A DNA stretch of 64,000 nucleotides from Saccharum officinarum (GCA_020631735.1 CM036191.1:40655335-40719334), one strand, 5' to 3'; numbered from the stretch's first letter, positions 1 through 10,835 are shown. A program made the numbers and translations. The notes: generated by a model not told the origin, from the letters alone.

Positions 1-185
1 AAATTGCATAAAAATTCAAGATTGAAATGAAGATACTATTGGAAAGAATATTGACTAGCACAAAACTTAATTTTAACTAGGGACAATCATAGCCATTAAT
101 AGACAACAATTACAAAATATCCATTGCTCATTCATACATTGCTTGTTCATGCATTGCTTGTCCTTTACAATGTCCACAGAATCAG

Positions 186-1244
186 ATGTCCAGGGCCAAC
201 TGGACGGCAGAGGATACTAAGAAGTTCTGTGAGATCTACTGCATCCAAATTGATTTGGGTAACTACAAAAATGGGAACATGACCAAGTGGGGATGGATAG
301 ATATCCAGAAGAGGTTCCGAGATGCAAATGGTAAGCTTCATGACATTGAGCAGTTCGGCAATAGGGTCAGAGAGTTGAAAAAACAATGGCTTTTCATCGA
401 GGAACTTCGGCACAAGTCCACTGGCGTAGGACGCCGAGAAGATGGCTCTGTGGTTATGAATGACAAGTGGTGGGAGGATATACTCGCCCGTCACAAGGTT
501 CATGACCTTTGCACACTTCTTTCTGTACAAAGTTTTGTTCTATATTAGGTACTAACAGCATGTGGATTCTTCTTTGCACTGCAGGGCAAGCAAGAGTGGT
601 TGGATCTCAAGGACGGATGTCCAGAATACATTGATGAAATGGACCGCATGTTTGCTGGAGTTGCGGTGACGGGAGAAACCGCATATGTTCCTAGGGCGAG
701 CCATCACCTGAACTTCATTAGTAGCGGTGACAAAGAAGAAACTGCTGAGTTGGGGACCCCTCAGAGCCATGTTGGCCCCCCGAGCAGTGGAACCCCAGGT
801 AGCAGTGGTAGCAAGAGGACTTCGAGCAGCTGGCAAAGCACTGGAACAAGTCCTGGCAAGAAGGCCAGGAACACAGCTGTTCGAAACATGAATACCAACA
901 TGACCAGGTTCAACTCCATTTACGATCGTAGGACAGAAGTGATTGAGAACATCTATGCCTAGAACAACCAGAGTGTTCAAATAGAAGTGAGCACCAGGAA
1001 AGAGGCAGAGAAAAAAAGGGAAAATGAACAGAAACAAGTTGTAGACTCAGCTATAGAGCTAGGGGTGCACAAGATGGACCCGAAGCTGTGGAGTGGTGTG
1101 GTCAAAATCTGCATGAATGACAGCCTCAGGCATATCTACCTGTGTACCCCGGTTGAAGCAAGGCTTCCGATGATTCAGTCCAATGTTGATATGGCGCAGA
1201 ACCAGCCCCTTCCATCAATGCATTGCACCTACATGTGGTTGTAG
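186..1244 (+). pseudogene. Harbinger ORF1: Myb/SANT-like DNA-binding protein with one in-frame stop
   Basis: Exon 1 (186-497) starts MSRANWTAED and encodes a Myb/SANT-like domain with the expected tryptophans (NWTAED, KWGWIDIQ, KKQWLFIE, DKWWEDIL). A GT donor follows at 498 and an acceptor CTGCAG ends at 584. Exon 2 (585-1244) continues in the same phase with a Ser/Gly-rich linker and a basic, coiled-coil-like tail (RKEAEKKRENEQKQ). In PIF/Harbinger elements this protein binds the element ends and brings in the transposase. A single TAG at 960-962 interrupts an otherwise open frame (IENIYA*NNQSVQ), as expected from a CAG to TAG change. Without that codon the product would be about 320 residues. 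It may therefore be a very recently inactivated gene, or a sequencing or allelic difference. Confidence 0.8.
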
Positions 1245-1374
1245 TTGGCTTTTGTGTATGCTTGTCGTGTCTCGTATTTGAACTATGTGTTTTAAGTTGG
1301 TTGTTGTGATGAACTATGTGGTTAAGCCCTTAATTTGAAGCTTGTTTGTTCTAATAAGTTGTAATGCTTAGTAT

Positions 1375-2730
1375 TTGTTATACTGTTTGGCTGTGTGTGG
1401 GCATGGGAATAATGTCATTAAGGCATACATTGTGCTTACTGATTCTGTTCTGTATTGGAATGGCCAGGAAAATCATGCTGAGGTTGATGGTCCAGTGGAC
1501 AATGAGGGCGACGAGGACGACTGGTGGAAAGAATTCTGGAACCTGGTGCTTGAAGATGATGATGAAGCACCATTTATCTTTGGTACGTATGAATATGCTC
1601 AGCATATCGACAAGTATTGCAGTAGACGGCCGTATAGGACTCCACCATATTCTGGGGACGAATGGGTAAAAGACAAGCTTAATGATGAAACAACATGCTA
1701 CGACATGTTTAGGATGAGTCCCGAAATGTTTCATAGGCTGCATGAATTGTTGACAACCCAATATGGCCTAACATCATCACCAAAGTCTAGCTGTAGGGAG
1801 GCTCTAGGTATCTTCCTTTGGATATGTGGCGCACCACAGTCAGTTAGGCAAGCAAAGGACAGATTTGAGAGGTCACTAGCCACTGTGCATAACCTTTTTT
1901 ACAAAGTCCTGAAATGTCTTGTGGCCCTATCTGGGGACATCATTAACCCTAGGGACGCAGATTTTACCACAATGCATCCCAGACTAGAGAACACTCGGTT
2001 CTACCCTGAATTCAAGAGATGCATAGGAGCAATAGATGGCACTCACATTCCTATGGTAGTGGCAGAGGATATGTTCCAGCAGCACTTGTGTCGAAAGAGC
2101 AAGACAACACAGAATGTCATGGCCGCTTGTCACTTTGATATGTATTTTACTTTTGTCCTTGCTGGGTGGCTTGGTTCGGTGCATGACATGAGAGTGTTTG
2201 ACGATGCAATCACACGATGGGCCTCCAAATTCCCGATGCCACCTAGAGGTAAAAACGTTGCTATGTCATTACTGTTTTCTAATTTCGACATTGTGAACTT
2301 ACAGGTACTCCATGCTGTAGGGAAGTACTACCTGGTGGACTCGGAGTATGCAAACCGGCACAGGTTTTTGTCGCCTTACCGGCAGACCAAGTATCACATC
2401 CTAGACTTTCAAAACGCCGCCGAACCACCACAAGGTACGAAGGAGACGTTCAATTATGCACATTCGTCTCTTAGAAATGTGATAGAAAGGGTGTTTGGAG
2501 TGTTGAAAATGAAGTGGCGCATATTGCTGGACATCCCCGCATATCCACCTCAAACACAGACAGAAATTATATGTACATGCATGGCCTTGCACAACTTCAT
2601 CAGGTTGAATGCTCAATTTGATAGTGACTTTTTTGTAGTTGACAGCAATGTCAACTACGTTCCTGTTGAAGCCACTCTAGATCAGCCGGAAACAGAGCCT
2701 GTGCCAGAAGTGCGGATGTGGAAAGCATGA
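1375..2730 (+). CDS. PIF/Harbinger DDE transposase (ALP1-like nuclease)
   Basis: An open frame of 451 codons encodes the Harbinger nuclease. A helix-turn-helix-like segment (SCREALGIFLWICG, then FERSLATVHNLFYKVL) precedes the DDE_4 catalytic fold. The three acidic positions are visible: CIGAIDGTHIP (first D), SVHDMRVFDDA (second D) and NVIERVFGVLKMKWRIL (E). The first 40 residues look unlike the family, so the true start may be further downstream or in an upstream exon. Sequence between PMPPRG and KYYLVDSEY fits a 72-nt in-frame intron at 2249-2320 (GT to TAG), whose removal restores the usual PPRGKYYLVD junction. The stop is TGA after RMWKA. The frame is intact, so this transposase could still be functional. 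Confidence 0.85.
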   Translation: MLYCLAVCGHGNNVIKAYIVLTDSVLYWNGQENHAEVDGPVDNEGDEDDWWKEFWNLVLEDDDEAPFIFGTYEYAQHIDKYCSRRPYRTPPYSGDEWVKDKLNDETTCYDMFRMSPEMFHRLHELLTTQYGLTSSPKSSCREALGIFLWICGAPQSVRQAKDRFERSLATVHNLFYKVLKCLVALSGDIINPRDADFTTMHPRLENTRFYPEFKRCIGAIDGTHIPMVVAEDMFQQHLCRKSKTTQNVMAACHFDMYFTFVLAGWLGSVHDMRVFDDAITRWASKFPMPPRGKNVAMSLLFSNFDIVNLQVLHAVGKYYLVDSEYANRHRFLSPYRQTKYHILDFQNAAEPPQGTKETFNYAHSSLRNVIERVFGVLKMKWRILLDIPAYPPQTQTEIICTCMALHNFIRLNAQFDSDFFVVDSNVNYVPVEATLDQPETEPVPEVRMWKA

Positions 2731-3193
2731 ATGCATTCCCGAGACAGGCTGGCTGAACATTTGTACAATAGATATAATCCGTGAGTGCGGATCTGTTATT
2801 GTTGCTGTACTTGCTGAGGATGTAATTTGTGAGGATGTGTTTCAATTTGCGTTCGATTTGAACATCTACCAAATTTCAGTCGATTTGAGAGTATTTATCT
2901 TTGTAAACTGAAACAATTTTCTGTCCATTTCAATATGTACCAATAAATGTTGATAGTATAGTTTATTTGTATCAAATGTAATAAAAGTGTGTATAGATTA
3001 TGGTTGATCCTGTGGTTGTGCAGGACAACATGCATGAGGGAATGGAGATGCATGCAGGGCAGTAATGAGGGTGAAAAGTGCATGCAAACAGTACATAATT
3101 GGGAATCTCAGAATGGCTACAGAATCCAAATTGGTTCAAACAGTGAATGCCAAATTTGGAGAACCAGAATTTAGGATCTAAACAAGGCCCTAA

Positions 3194-3714
3194 TTAGACG
3201 AGGACCACAGGACAGAGTACTTGAATTTCACATGAACCTTTACACCCAACAGAGAGGTGTGAATTCATTCGTTCCATTATTGACATTAAAATAGTATTAA
3301 TGCATGAGCACGGTCCAGTGCTGCGTCGCCGGTACAGTCCTAGCAGGAGCACACTCAGCCTATACCAACAGAAAGATTTTTTTTTTAATCTCGACCAACA
3401 GAAAGATGTACACCTTCGATCGACCACAGGATCGGACTGATACCTGGGCCCCGGCCCGCTGGAAACCCTGCTGGCCCGGCTGCGCGCGGCGGCAAGACGG
3501 ACGGACGGCCCACAGGCACGCAGCCTCGTACTGTAGCAGCTATATATTGTCGTAGCCTCATCACTGCGAGGTTAAATGCCGAGCAGCTAGCCTTCACTGT
3601 TTGCTGCCAGCTGGCCGGCGCTGTAGAGCATTTGCTGCTGACTGTACACTGCATGCATGTCTCTGTGCCAGCCTGTGTAACGAAGTCATCCGGGAGTCCT
3701 AACAAGCATTATTG
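3194..3714. other. intergenic, no gene seen; part is paralogous to 8460-8585
   Basis: There is no convincing coding sequence. The stretch from about 3540 to 3670 resembles 8460-8570 (shared blocks around GTCGTAGCC, AAATGC-GAGCA and GTAGAGCATT-GCTGCTGAC). In both places it is followed directly by the same MITE family, so the two loci look like copies of one older segment. Confidence 0.5.
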
Positions 3715-3991
3715 TGTCCTGTTTAGTTCCCAAATTCTACCTCCAAATTCCACTATGCAAAAAGAAGATTCTCATCACATCAAAATGTCGGCACATGCAT
3801 GAAGTACTAAATGTAAATGAAATTAAAAACTAATTACACAGTTTTGTTGTACTTTACGAGACGAACATTTTGAACCTAATTAGTCAAAGTTTGGACAATT
3901 TTTACCAAATACAAACGAATTGTAACAGTGCGCATTTAATGCGCACTGTTCCAACTCGGGAGGCCGAATCCTGGAACTGAACAAGGCCTGT
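3715..3991. mobile_element. Harbinger/Tourist-like MITE, copy 1
   Basis: A non-coding element of about 275 bp with imperfect inverted ends (left CCTGTTTAGTTCC, right GGAACTGAACAAGG). It shares its interior (CCACTATGCAAAAAGAAGAT, CACATCAAAATG-CGGCACATG, GCGCATTTAATGCGCACTG) with the elements at 8586 and 8939. The inner palindrome GTGCGCATTTAATGCGCAC is a striking feature. The ends resemble those of the PIF element at 1-3190. Confidence 0.75.
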
Positions 3992-4014
3992 GTGAAAAGT
4001 GATTCGTATAGCTA

Positions 4015-4254
4015 GGCCTGGTTCAGATGTCATCCAAATTTCAAGTTTTTTTCACTCTCTTTCCATCACATCAATTTTTAGCCGCTTGCATGGAGTATTA
4101 AATATAGGTAAAAAAAACTAATTACACAGTTTAGTTCGAAATCACAAGATGAATCTTTTGATCTTAGTTGGTCCACGATTGGATATTATTTATCAAATAA
4201 GACGAAAGTGATACTATTCATCGAGTTCACTTTTTTTTCAATCTAAACGAGGCT
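4015..4254. mobile_element. Harbinger-like MITE, different subfamily
   Basis: About 240 bp bounded by GGCCTGGTTCAGAT on the left and ATCTAAACGAGGCT on the right, which are near inverted repeats. CTA stands immediately outside both ends (4012-4014 and 4255-4257), consistent with a 3-bp target duplication. The interior is AT-rich and non-coding. Confidence 0.65.
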
Positions 4255-4924
4255 CTAGTCTATACTCTCATTTAACCTCTACAGCGGCGGGGCAAGGATT
4301 AAAGTTAAGTTAGGGAATTGCTCCGGTACTCTTTTTTCTAAAAAAATTGCACACATCTCAAACAGTCAATTTAATAAATCAATATTTTTTATTGTTTGCA
4401 ACTGGGTTTTGCATGGGCCCAGCCCATCCAAGCCCAACCCTGATCCAGAGGTGAAGTTTGTGGAGGTCTCTGTCTTCGGCCGCCGTTTCCCTCGCGTCAA
4501 AACTCAAACGCGTCTGCTCCCTCCTCCGATCTTGCAGAAGAAGCCTAGGAGCTCGCTCCTCCGGTCCCTTGCGGCGGCGGGCGGACCGAGCCAAGTGCGG
4601 CACCTCCTTCCCCCTCCTCCCCGATCCCATTTGCTGGCAGCCGGCAAGGAGGTTTGGTGGCGCCGTCATCGCCGGGGAGGAAGAAGAAGTCCCCGCGAGC
4701 CGCCGGGCCACTAGCCGGGGGAGGCGCCCTACCGGCCCCCGCCGGGAGGCGCCTGTCCGCCAACGAGCCATCGACGCCCCTGTGAGCCGGGAGCCACTAG
4801 ATCCAGCACGGAGCAGTGAATATTTGGGCCTTGGCACTGAAGGAGGGCACATCTTCGCTAGCTCCTGTACCGCAGAGAAGAAGCCTAGCCTCGTGCTCTT
4901 CGCTTCACTTCTCTGTTGAGTCGT

Positions 4925-5440
4925 TGTCAGAATGTACACTGCCAAATTGATGTCTGCCTTCTTATTGGAAACATGTGTCTGCTTGTTCCTGCGTCCGCAG
5001 GTAAAGTATTGCAGGCACAGGAAACTCTCCAGCCTTGAGAGCAATGCCTTCTGAAGCCTGTACGACATCTTCTCTGACTCGGTATGGCTGCGAATGTCTC
5101 GTTTCTTCAGATTCAGATGAGAGACATTGGCATTAACATTCTCATTAGAAACTAATGTTCCTTGGCTTCTTGCCTGAACAGCAACCTGTGTTCTGACTGA
5201 GTGCAAAGCGTCGTTGGTCCTATCTGCACGGCCCACCTCCAGTGATTTTTTCCAAAGTGCTCTATGCTTAGGAGATGCAGCTCTAGTCCCTGTATGGACT
5301 TCTTGAAAAATATAGTTTATCATGATATAACAAAGAGTGGGTCACAGAGTCTGTTTTGCTTAAGATCTGTCGAAAGAATTGGTTTAAGGCTATTGCCATC
5401 TGGCAGACGAGACTTTTCTGATATATCAGCCAATCTCAGT
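4925..5440 (-). pseudogene. unidentified coding-like fragment carried by the MULE
   Basis: On the minus strand an open frame from 5323 down through about 4925 reads as ordinary hydrophilic protein (for example HRALWKKSLEVGRADR and KMSYRLQKALLSRLESFLCL). Just upstream, in another frame, LADISEKSRLPDGNSLKPIL is also protein-like, separated by stops. This pattern of interrupted protein-like blocks fits a captured gene fragment. I do not recognise the parent gene. Below about 4900 the open frame runs on into the GC-rich terminal inverted repeat, where the predicted residues are not believable. Confidence 0.4.
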
Positions 5441-5557
5441 GTATAGCAATTTAACAATAATATTGCACCAAGAGCTGATCACCAAATTGTCATAAATTTA
5501 TTACTTACCGCAATTTTTGAATCTTGTATTGCACATTTGAACCTGAAGATTTAACTA

Positions 5558-5986
5558 CACAACCGGAGCCGGCTGCTTTGCCGAGGGCCTCAGGCTCTCG
5601 GCAAAGCCTCTAAGGCCCTCGGCAAAGCCTTTGCCGAGCGCAGCTCTCGGCAAAGCGCCCTTGGCAAAAATCCGATCGGCAAAGGCTTCTTTGCCGAGAG
5701 CCGTTTATCGGGCACTCGGCAAAGCCTTTGCCGAGAGCCCGACGCTCGGCAAAGCGCGAAATTAAAAAATGCGAAAAAAAATCTGGAAAATTTTTTTTCA
5801 ATCGGGGGAGGGGCCCAGTGGCCAGCGCCCGCTCGTCTCAAATAGAAGCCCAACTACAATAAAAAAAATCGGATTTTTGCCGAGGGCGCTTTGCCGAGAG
5901 CTGCGCTCGGCAAAGGCTTTGCCGAGGGCCTTAGAGGCTTTGCCGAGAGCCTGAGGCCCTCGGCAAAGCAGCCGGCTCCGGTTGTG
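5558..5986. mobile_element. foldback-type non-autonomous CACTA element
   Basis: It is bounded by CACAACCGGAGCCGGC and its exact complement GCCGGCTCCGGTTGTG, with CTA on both sides (5555-5557 and 5987-5989), the 3-bp duplication expected of CACTA elements. The outer 120 bases of each arm are almost perfectly complementary and consist of TTTGCCGAG/CTCGGCAAAG subterminal repeats. The left 280 bp match the right end of the element at 22823-24251 in reverse orientation. It therefore looks like one CACTA end with a second inverted copy of its tip attached. It sits inside the MULE at 4310-7235. Confidence 0.85.
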
Positions 5987-7244
5987 CTAGCAGTACTCTT
6001 CTACGTTGCAGCAGCATCCTGGTGCAGTTGGGGACGCCTTGCATCCATGTATTTTGCAATGACCGGTATAATATTCAGAACATCGCAAACATTAATATGG
6101 TTGCCTTTGTATGCAGCTGCTAGACGCTATCTTAAGACATGCAAGCTTGTATATCTTAGTACCAAGTGAACCAACAGCTGCCTTGCTGATCTTATGCAAT
6201 GCAAGTGGTAGTTGTTTCTATCTGCAATGATGGCCACAAATCTGAAACCAGGTGCAGGACAGAAGATATGTACAGATGGCATTGTGCTCACGTGCTTGTT
6301 GGTTAGAGAATAGGAATACTTGTTTAGTTAGCAGCCTAGGCCATAGAATAGAATGGCCAGAAATCTGCTTGTAAAATAATTTTCTTTTTATTTTTTCCAC
6401 TTTGTATTCATGATCCTGATCCACAAATTTGGAGGTGGTGTTCTAAGCAATTGTTGAGTATGTGAGTAATGAATTCCATCACAGTTAAGTGCTGAATCGC
6501 ACCCTTGTTTTTTCAAGCATTGTGGACTTATGTCAAAATAGTGCATTGGTTCTTATGGACTGTACGTCTCTGCTACATTTGTGTCAGGAAGCAAATTATA
6601 GACTTCTGAAACTAATTCCATCCGGACGACAGCAAATACTTGTAAACAAGCTGTAAACTTTCCATTTAGACTTGTTCATGTGTATCTCTATAATTTCACT
6701 GGGGTGGTGTGCTGTCTTCAGCATCTTTGTGTGAGTGGCCAGCGGCGAGTACTTTTTCTTAGAGGATGTCCCCGAAGAGACAGCGGCGAGTACTTTACTC
6801 TTCTTATAAATTTGGCACCGAATCGGACGCAGCCACCAAACCTGCAAGCTCCCGGCTCACAGGGGCGCGGGCGGGCGCCTCCCCAGTCCGGTGTGCCCTA
6901 CGCCGCAGGAATCTGCTGGCTGCAAGCAGATAGGATCGGACGAGGAGGATGACCGAGGTGCCACACTAGGCTCGGTCCACCGGCCGCCGCTCCTCGGGAA
7001 TGGCCGCCGCAAGGGACCAGAGGAGGGAGCACACGCGAGGGAAGCGGCGGCGTGAATACGGAGAGCCGGACAAAGGTGACTTCACCTCTGGATCAAGGCT
7101 GGCCTCGGGCTGGGCTTGGACGGGCTGGGCCCATGTGGGACCCAGTTGCAAAATAATAAAAATATTAATCAATTAAATCGATTGCTTTGAGATGTGTGCA
7201 GTTTTTAGAAAGAGGAGTACTAGAGCAGTCCTCTTAAAGTTAAG

Positions 7245-8585
7245 GCATGACGAGGTACATGGCAATTAAGATGATGTTTGGTTATTATCTTATTTTTTGT
7301 AGTGTGATCCGTTCACACCGCCAACAGATCACGTTAGTTGTTGTTTGTTTCATGTAATATGTAATCATCAAATGGCACGAAAATAGATTGGGGCATTGAG
7401 CACGCCGATTACGCCCATGATCGGGCGGTAAACACTCATGCTTGCGTCAGCGTGAAAACAAACATGCCTTTTGATTCCCGTTGCCGCCGCGGAACCATCC
7501 CTCGAACGTTGACATTGCATTTGTATATAACCAAATAGCTCCTCGATGGCCACCAATTCACCGAAGTTTTATAAAAGTGCGAGGATAAATAATTTTGTAT
7601 AAAAAAACTGTCATTTAAAAATTTACAAAATTCAATAGATACCTGTCGGTTAGCCATTAACTTTGCCCTTTGCTTTGCATTCATTTTTTTATTTTGCCGT
7701 GCTTCCTAAATCAATGAACAGTACCAAATGAACAACCAAATAAATAAATAGAGCAACTAAACAAATGAACAACTTACTGTCCAAGGAATAAGCAGGATTG
7801 CAACAACCCAGGAACCAGGAAGCACCACAACCCTTACCCTGATGGCCTGATCGATTGGGTGGAAGTGGACTAGTCGATGAATCAGAGTTAATTACTTAAT
7901 TGTGCTCTGTCGATTCTAAGTGCTTGAGGCTAGCTTCTTGTCCTGCCGTGCAGCGCTACAGCCGCATAGGCGTACACGGCGCCCGTAAATCGTGGGTCCA
8001 GCACCCCGACACTCCGGTAGATCGCGCCTCCACTTGGCACTCGTGTAGTCGTGTGCTGTGGCCGGCAGCGTCGCAGGGATCGTAACTCGCTGATTGCCTC
8101 CACGACGTGGGAACTCGCATGGACTGCAAAAACAGTACACTAGACAGTCATCCCAAATAGAAGCCCAACTACAATAACTATTGGTTTAGCCCCCATCTCA
8201 TTCCTCTTTCTCCAGCCATCCTGCAGAACAAGGATTCTTAGAGATTCAGCCATGGCTGACGCTGAAGTTTGATGAACTGACGAGAGACAAGTCAAACTCT
8301 CGGTAGTCTGTCGCACCACCCGTGAGAGAGAATTCTACGTTTTCATTAGGATCATAAATAACTAAATAAAGCTTACAATATTTTTAACCATTTTATACAT
8401 CACGGTTTTGGCCATCACGAAAAAAATTGGCTGGGGTACACGGGCGTGCAGTGGTGTGGAGTGTGGTCACAGTCGTAGCCACCTTGGCTTGTAAATGCTG
8501 AGCAACCAAACTAGCTCACCGGCCGCGTAGAGCATTCGCTGCTGACCGCACACCGTAGTTCTTTGTCAACGTAGCTAAATTTACT
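7245..8585. other. intergenic, no gene seen
   Basis: No open frame here resembles a known protein. A 23-bp block at 8154-8176 (CAAATAGAAGCCCAACTACA plus ATA) is identical to 5839-5861 inside the foldback CACTA element. The last ~125 bases resemble 3540-3670. Confidence 0.5.
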
Positions 8586-8860
8586 TGGCCCGTTTAGATC
8601 TCAAATTTCATCCCTAAATTCCACTATGCAAAAAGAAGATTCCCATCACATCAAAATGCCGGCACATGCATGGAGTACTAAATGTAGATGAAATTAAAAA
8701 CTAATTGCACAGTTTTATTGTACTCTGCGAGACGAACATTTTGAGTCTAATTAGTCAAAATTTGGACAATTTTTACCAAAATACAAACGAATTGCTACAG
8801 TGCGCATTTAATGCGCACTGTGTAGATTTTGTGCCCCAAATTGGGATCTAAACACGGCTG
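8586..8860. mobile_element. Harbinger/Tourist-like MITE, copy 2
   Basis: Left end GGCCCGTTTAGATC, right end GATCTAAACACGGC. The interior is closely similar to copy 1 at 3715 and contains the same GCGCATTTAATGCGCAC palindrome. It lies in the same orientation as copy 1 and after the same flanking segment. Confidence 0.75.
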
Positions 8861-8938
8861 CACCGACGCCAGCGCGTTATTACAGCTTGCAGCCCGCCAG
8901 ACGCCGTACGTGTTCGTTGCATATGCTGATGGCATTCT

Positions 8939-9213
8939 GGGCCGTGTTTAGTTCCACCGAATTGGTGGCGGCTGATTTCCTGTTGAATACTGTAGCGCAC
9001 TGTAGCATTTCGTTTGTATTTGGTAAAAATTGTCTAAATTTTGACTAATTAGGCTCAAAATGTTCGTCTCGCAAAGTACAACAAAACTGTGCAATTAGTT
9101 TTTAATTTCATCTATATTTAGTACTACATGCATGTGCCGGCATTTTGATGTGATGGGAATCTTCTTTTTGCATAGTGAAATTTGGGGATGAAATTTGGGA
9201 TCTAAACAGGGCC
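8939..9213. mobile_element. Harbinger/Tourist-like MITE, copy 3, inverted
   Basis: Left end GGCCGTGTTTAGTTCC, right end GGGATCTAAACAGGGCC. It is the reverse complement of copies 1 and 2 (CATGCATGTGCCGGCATTTT, ATCTTCTTTTTGCATAGTG). Its palindromic core is changed to TGTAGCGCACTGTAGC, so this copy lacks the GCGCATTTAATGCGC motif. Confidence 0.75.
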
Positions 9214-9484
9214 CTGATCTGATTCGTTAACGTCTGATGAGAGGGTATCGGAAGGACGATGAACAGGAGAAGGCATAAATGGAGCGATGGCATTCTCACC
9301 TGTCCAGTTGGTGGAGTGATAGATGGCACTCATTTCATGCATTTGCTGCGACGCAGAAACTAACAAGCTATTGCACATGCTATGCTAGACCAGTTGTAGG
9401 CTTAGGCGTAGGCTCATAGCCATGCACATGCCAAGCAGCATGATGTCCCTGGCCTTCCACTACAACGAAAGCATTTTTTTCTAC

Positions 9485-9814
9485 GGGGTGTTTAGTTTCT
9501 CCTTATAAAATTTTCACCCGGTCACATTAAATATTTGACACATGCATAGAGTATTAAATATAAACGAAAAAATAACTAATTACATAGATTACGATAAATT
9601 TGCGAGACGAACTTTTTAAGCCTAATTAATCAATGATTTGACAATGTAAACATGTGCTAACGACAGATTTATTAGGCTTAATAAATTCATCTCGCGATTT
9701 TCAGACGAGTTATGTAATTAGTTTTTTTATTAGTATCCAAACACTCATTCCAACATCCCATGAAATATCTGATATGACACCTTAAAAATTTTCACCTAAA
9801 AACTAAACACCCCC
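9485..9814. mobile_element. MITE with GGGGTGTTTAGTTT ends
   Basis: A 330-bp non-coding element with inverted ends GGGGTGTTTAGTTT and AACTAAACACCCC. Its interior also carries inverted sequence (AGCCTAATTAATCA against TTAGGCTTAATAAATTCATC). It belongs to a different family from the three MITEs just before it. Confidence 0.7.
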
Positions 9815-10835
9815 TGTCTAAAAGTTTAATTTTGAGAGACATGTCAGGCATAAGCATAACAGCGAGCTCCGTCTCAGTAGCATGTCATGTGACCACATAG
9901 GTTTTTTCTAACACGTCTGTTGGCCCACTATACAAGTATTCTCTTTCCACGAGAGTTGATCGATCCATTCAACCCAAACTGTGTGAAGAAACAGCTCCTA
10001 GGCAATAACCGAAAGAATAGTACAAGATACCAATGAATTCTCTGGGCATTGTTGCTGCGGAAATTGGAGTTAACTTTAGAGAAATACTGGGTGAATGAAA
10101 CAAAGAGTGTTCATATAATTACAACAGCTGTTTCGGTCATTGGCAAAGAAAAAGAACGTGGAAAAGAAAAGGAAATGGAGTTATTTGGGCCAAACCTGAG
10201 CTTTGTTAAAAAAATAAAAAGTGGAGTAGTGGGCCATATCTAGTGTGAGCTTACTGCCTTCGTCCTCGAATGGGCCGTAACACACAGCAGGCCGCGCGCT
10301 GCAGTAGCAACTCACCCAACGGGCCAGCAGGAGAGCAACTTCGACAGGTCAGGCCGGGCCCATGACACAACTAGTATTGGGCGAGGTCTGGTCCAACTTC
10401 GACGGCCTCACTCAGCTCCATGCTTCGCAATGGCCAACGGGCTCAGTCTAATCAAGGAGAGTAGCCCTTGTCTACATGGGCCTCAATCCAATCTAGTAGA
10501 GAGCGACGCTGCATGCGTGAGAGGAGCAAGAAAAATGGGCTCGGGGCCCATCTAGAAACAGATGAGAACAATCAATTTGCACAAAAGGAGAACAAACCAA
10601 TATGACCAAGTAAAAATAAGGGGTATAAGAAAATTATTTTTTATATTTTGAACTTCATACTAATTAAAATATCTGGCAGCGTGACACTTGAATGCATCAA
10701 ACGTGGCCGAAAATTCAACAAAATCCAAAAACCACCATTACTCTGTTAGTTAGTCTATTCACGTATCAAAAGAGGAACTTTGGGGTGGTCAAATGTGACC
10801 AGAAATGATGCTATGGAAATAAATAAGAGTTAAAT

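Larger units (their letters stand above)
1..3190 (+). mobile_element. PIF/Harbinger DNA transposon, 5' end outside window
   Basis: This is an autonomous-type PIF/Harbinger element with the two expected genes in order: a Myb/SANT-like ORF1 protein and a DDE transposase. The right end is the inverted terminal sequence GGATCTAAACAAGGCCC, whose complement (GGGCCTTGTTTAGATCC) is typical of the superfamily, followed at 3191-3193 by TAA, the preferred 3-bp target site. No left terminus is visible in the first 185 bases, so the element begins upstream. The region 2731-3190 after the transposase is non-coding. The MITEs at 3715, 4015, 8586 and 8939 have similar ends and could be non-autonomous relatives. 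Confidence 0.85.
4310..7235. mobile_element. Mutator-like element (MULE) with long TIRs and 9-bp TSD
   Basis: The direct repeat AAAGTTAAG at 4301-4309 and 7236-7244 is a perfect 9-bp target duplication, diagnostic of Mutator-like elements. Inside it, the left arm (4310 to about 4770) and right arm (about 6830 to 7235) are long inverted repeats, sharing blocks such as TTGCAACTGGGT, ATGGGCCCAGCCC, GGTGAAGT and CCTCGCGT. No MURA transposase is visible, so it is non-autonomous. The interior has intron- and exon-like sequence (about 4900-5440 on the minus strand, and 6000-6600) and a younger CACTA insertion at 5558-5986. It may be a Pack-MULE carrying captured host DNA. Confidence 0.85.

Noticed and set aside
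4458..4919. Arginine-rich 153-codon open frame
   Set aside because: It is contained in the terminal inverted repeat of a MULE, with the opposite strand equally open and no family resemblance.
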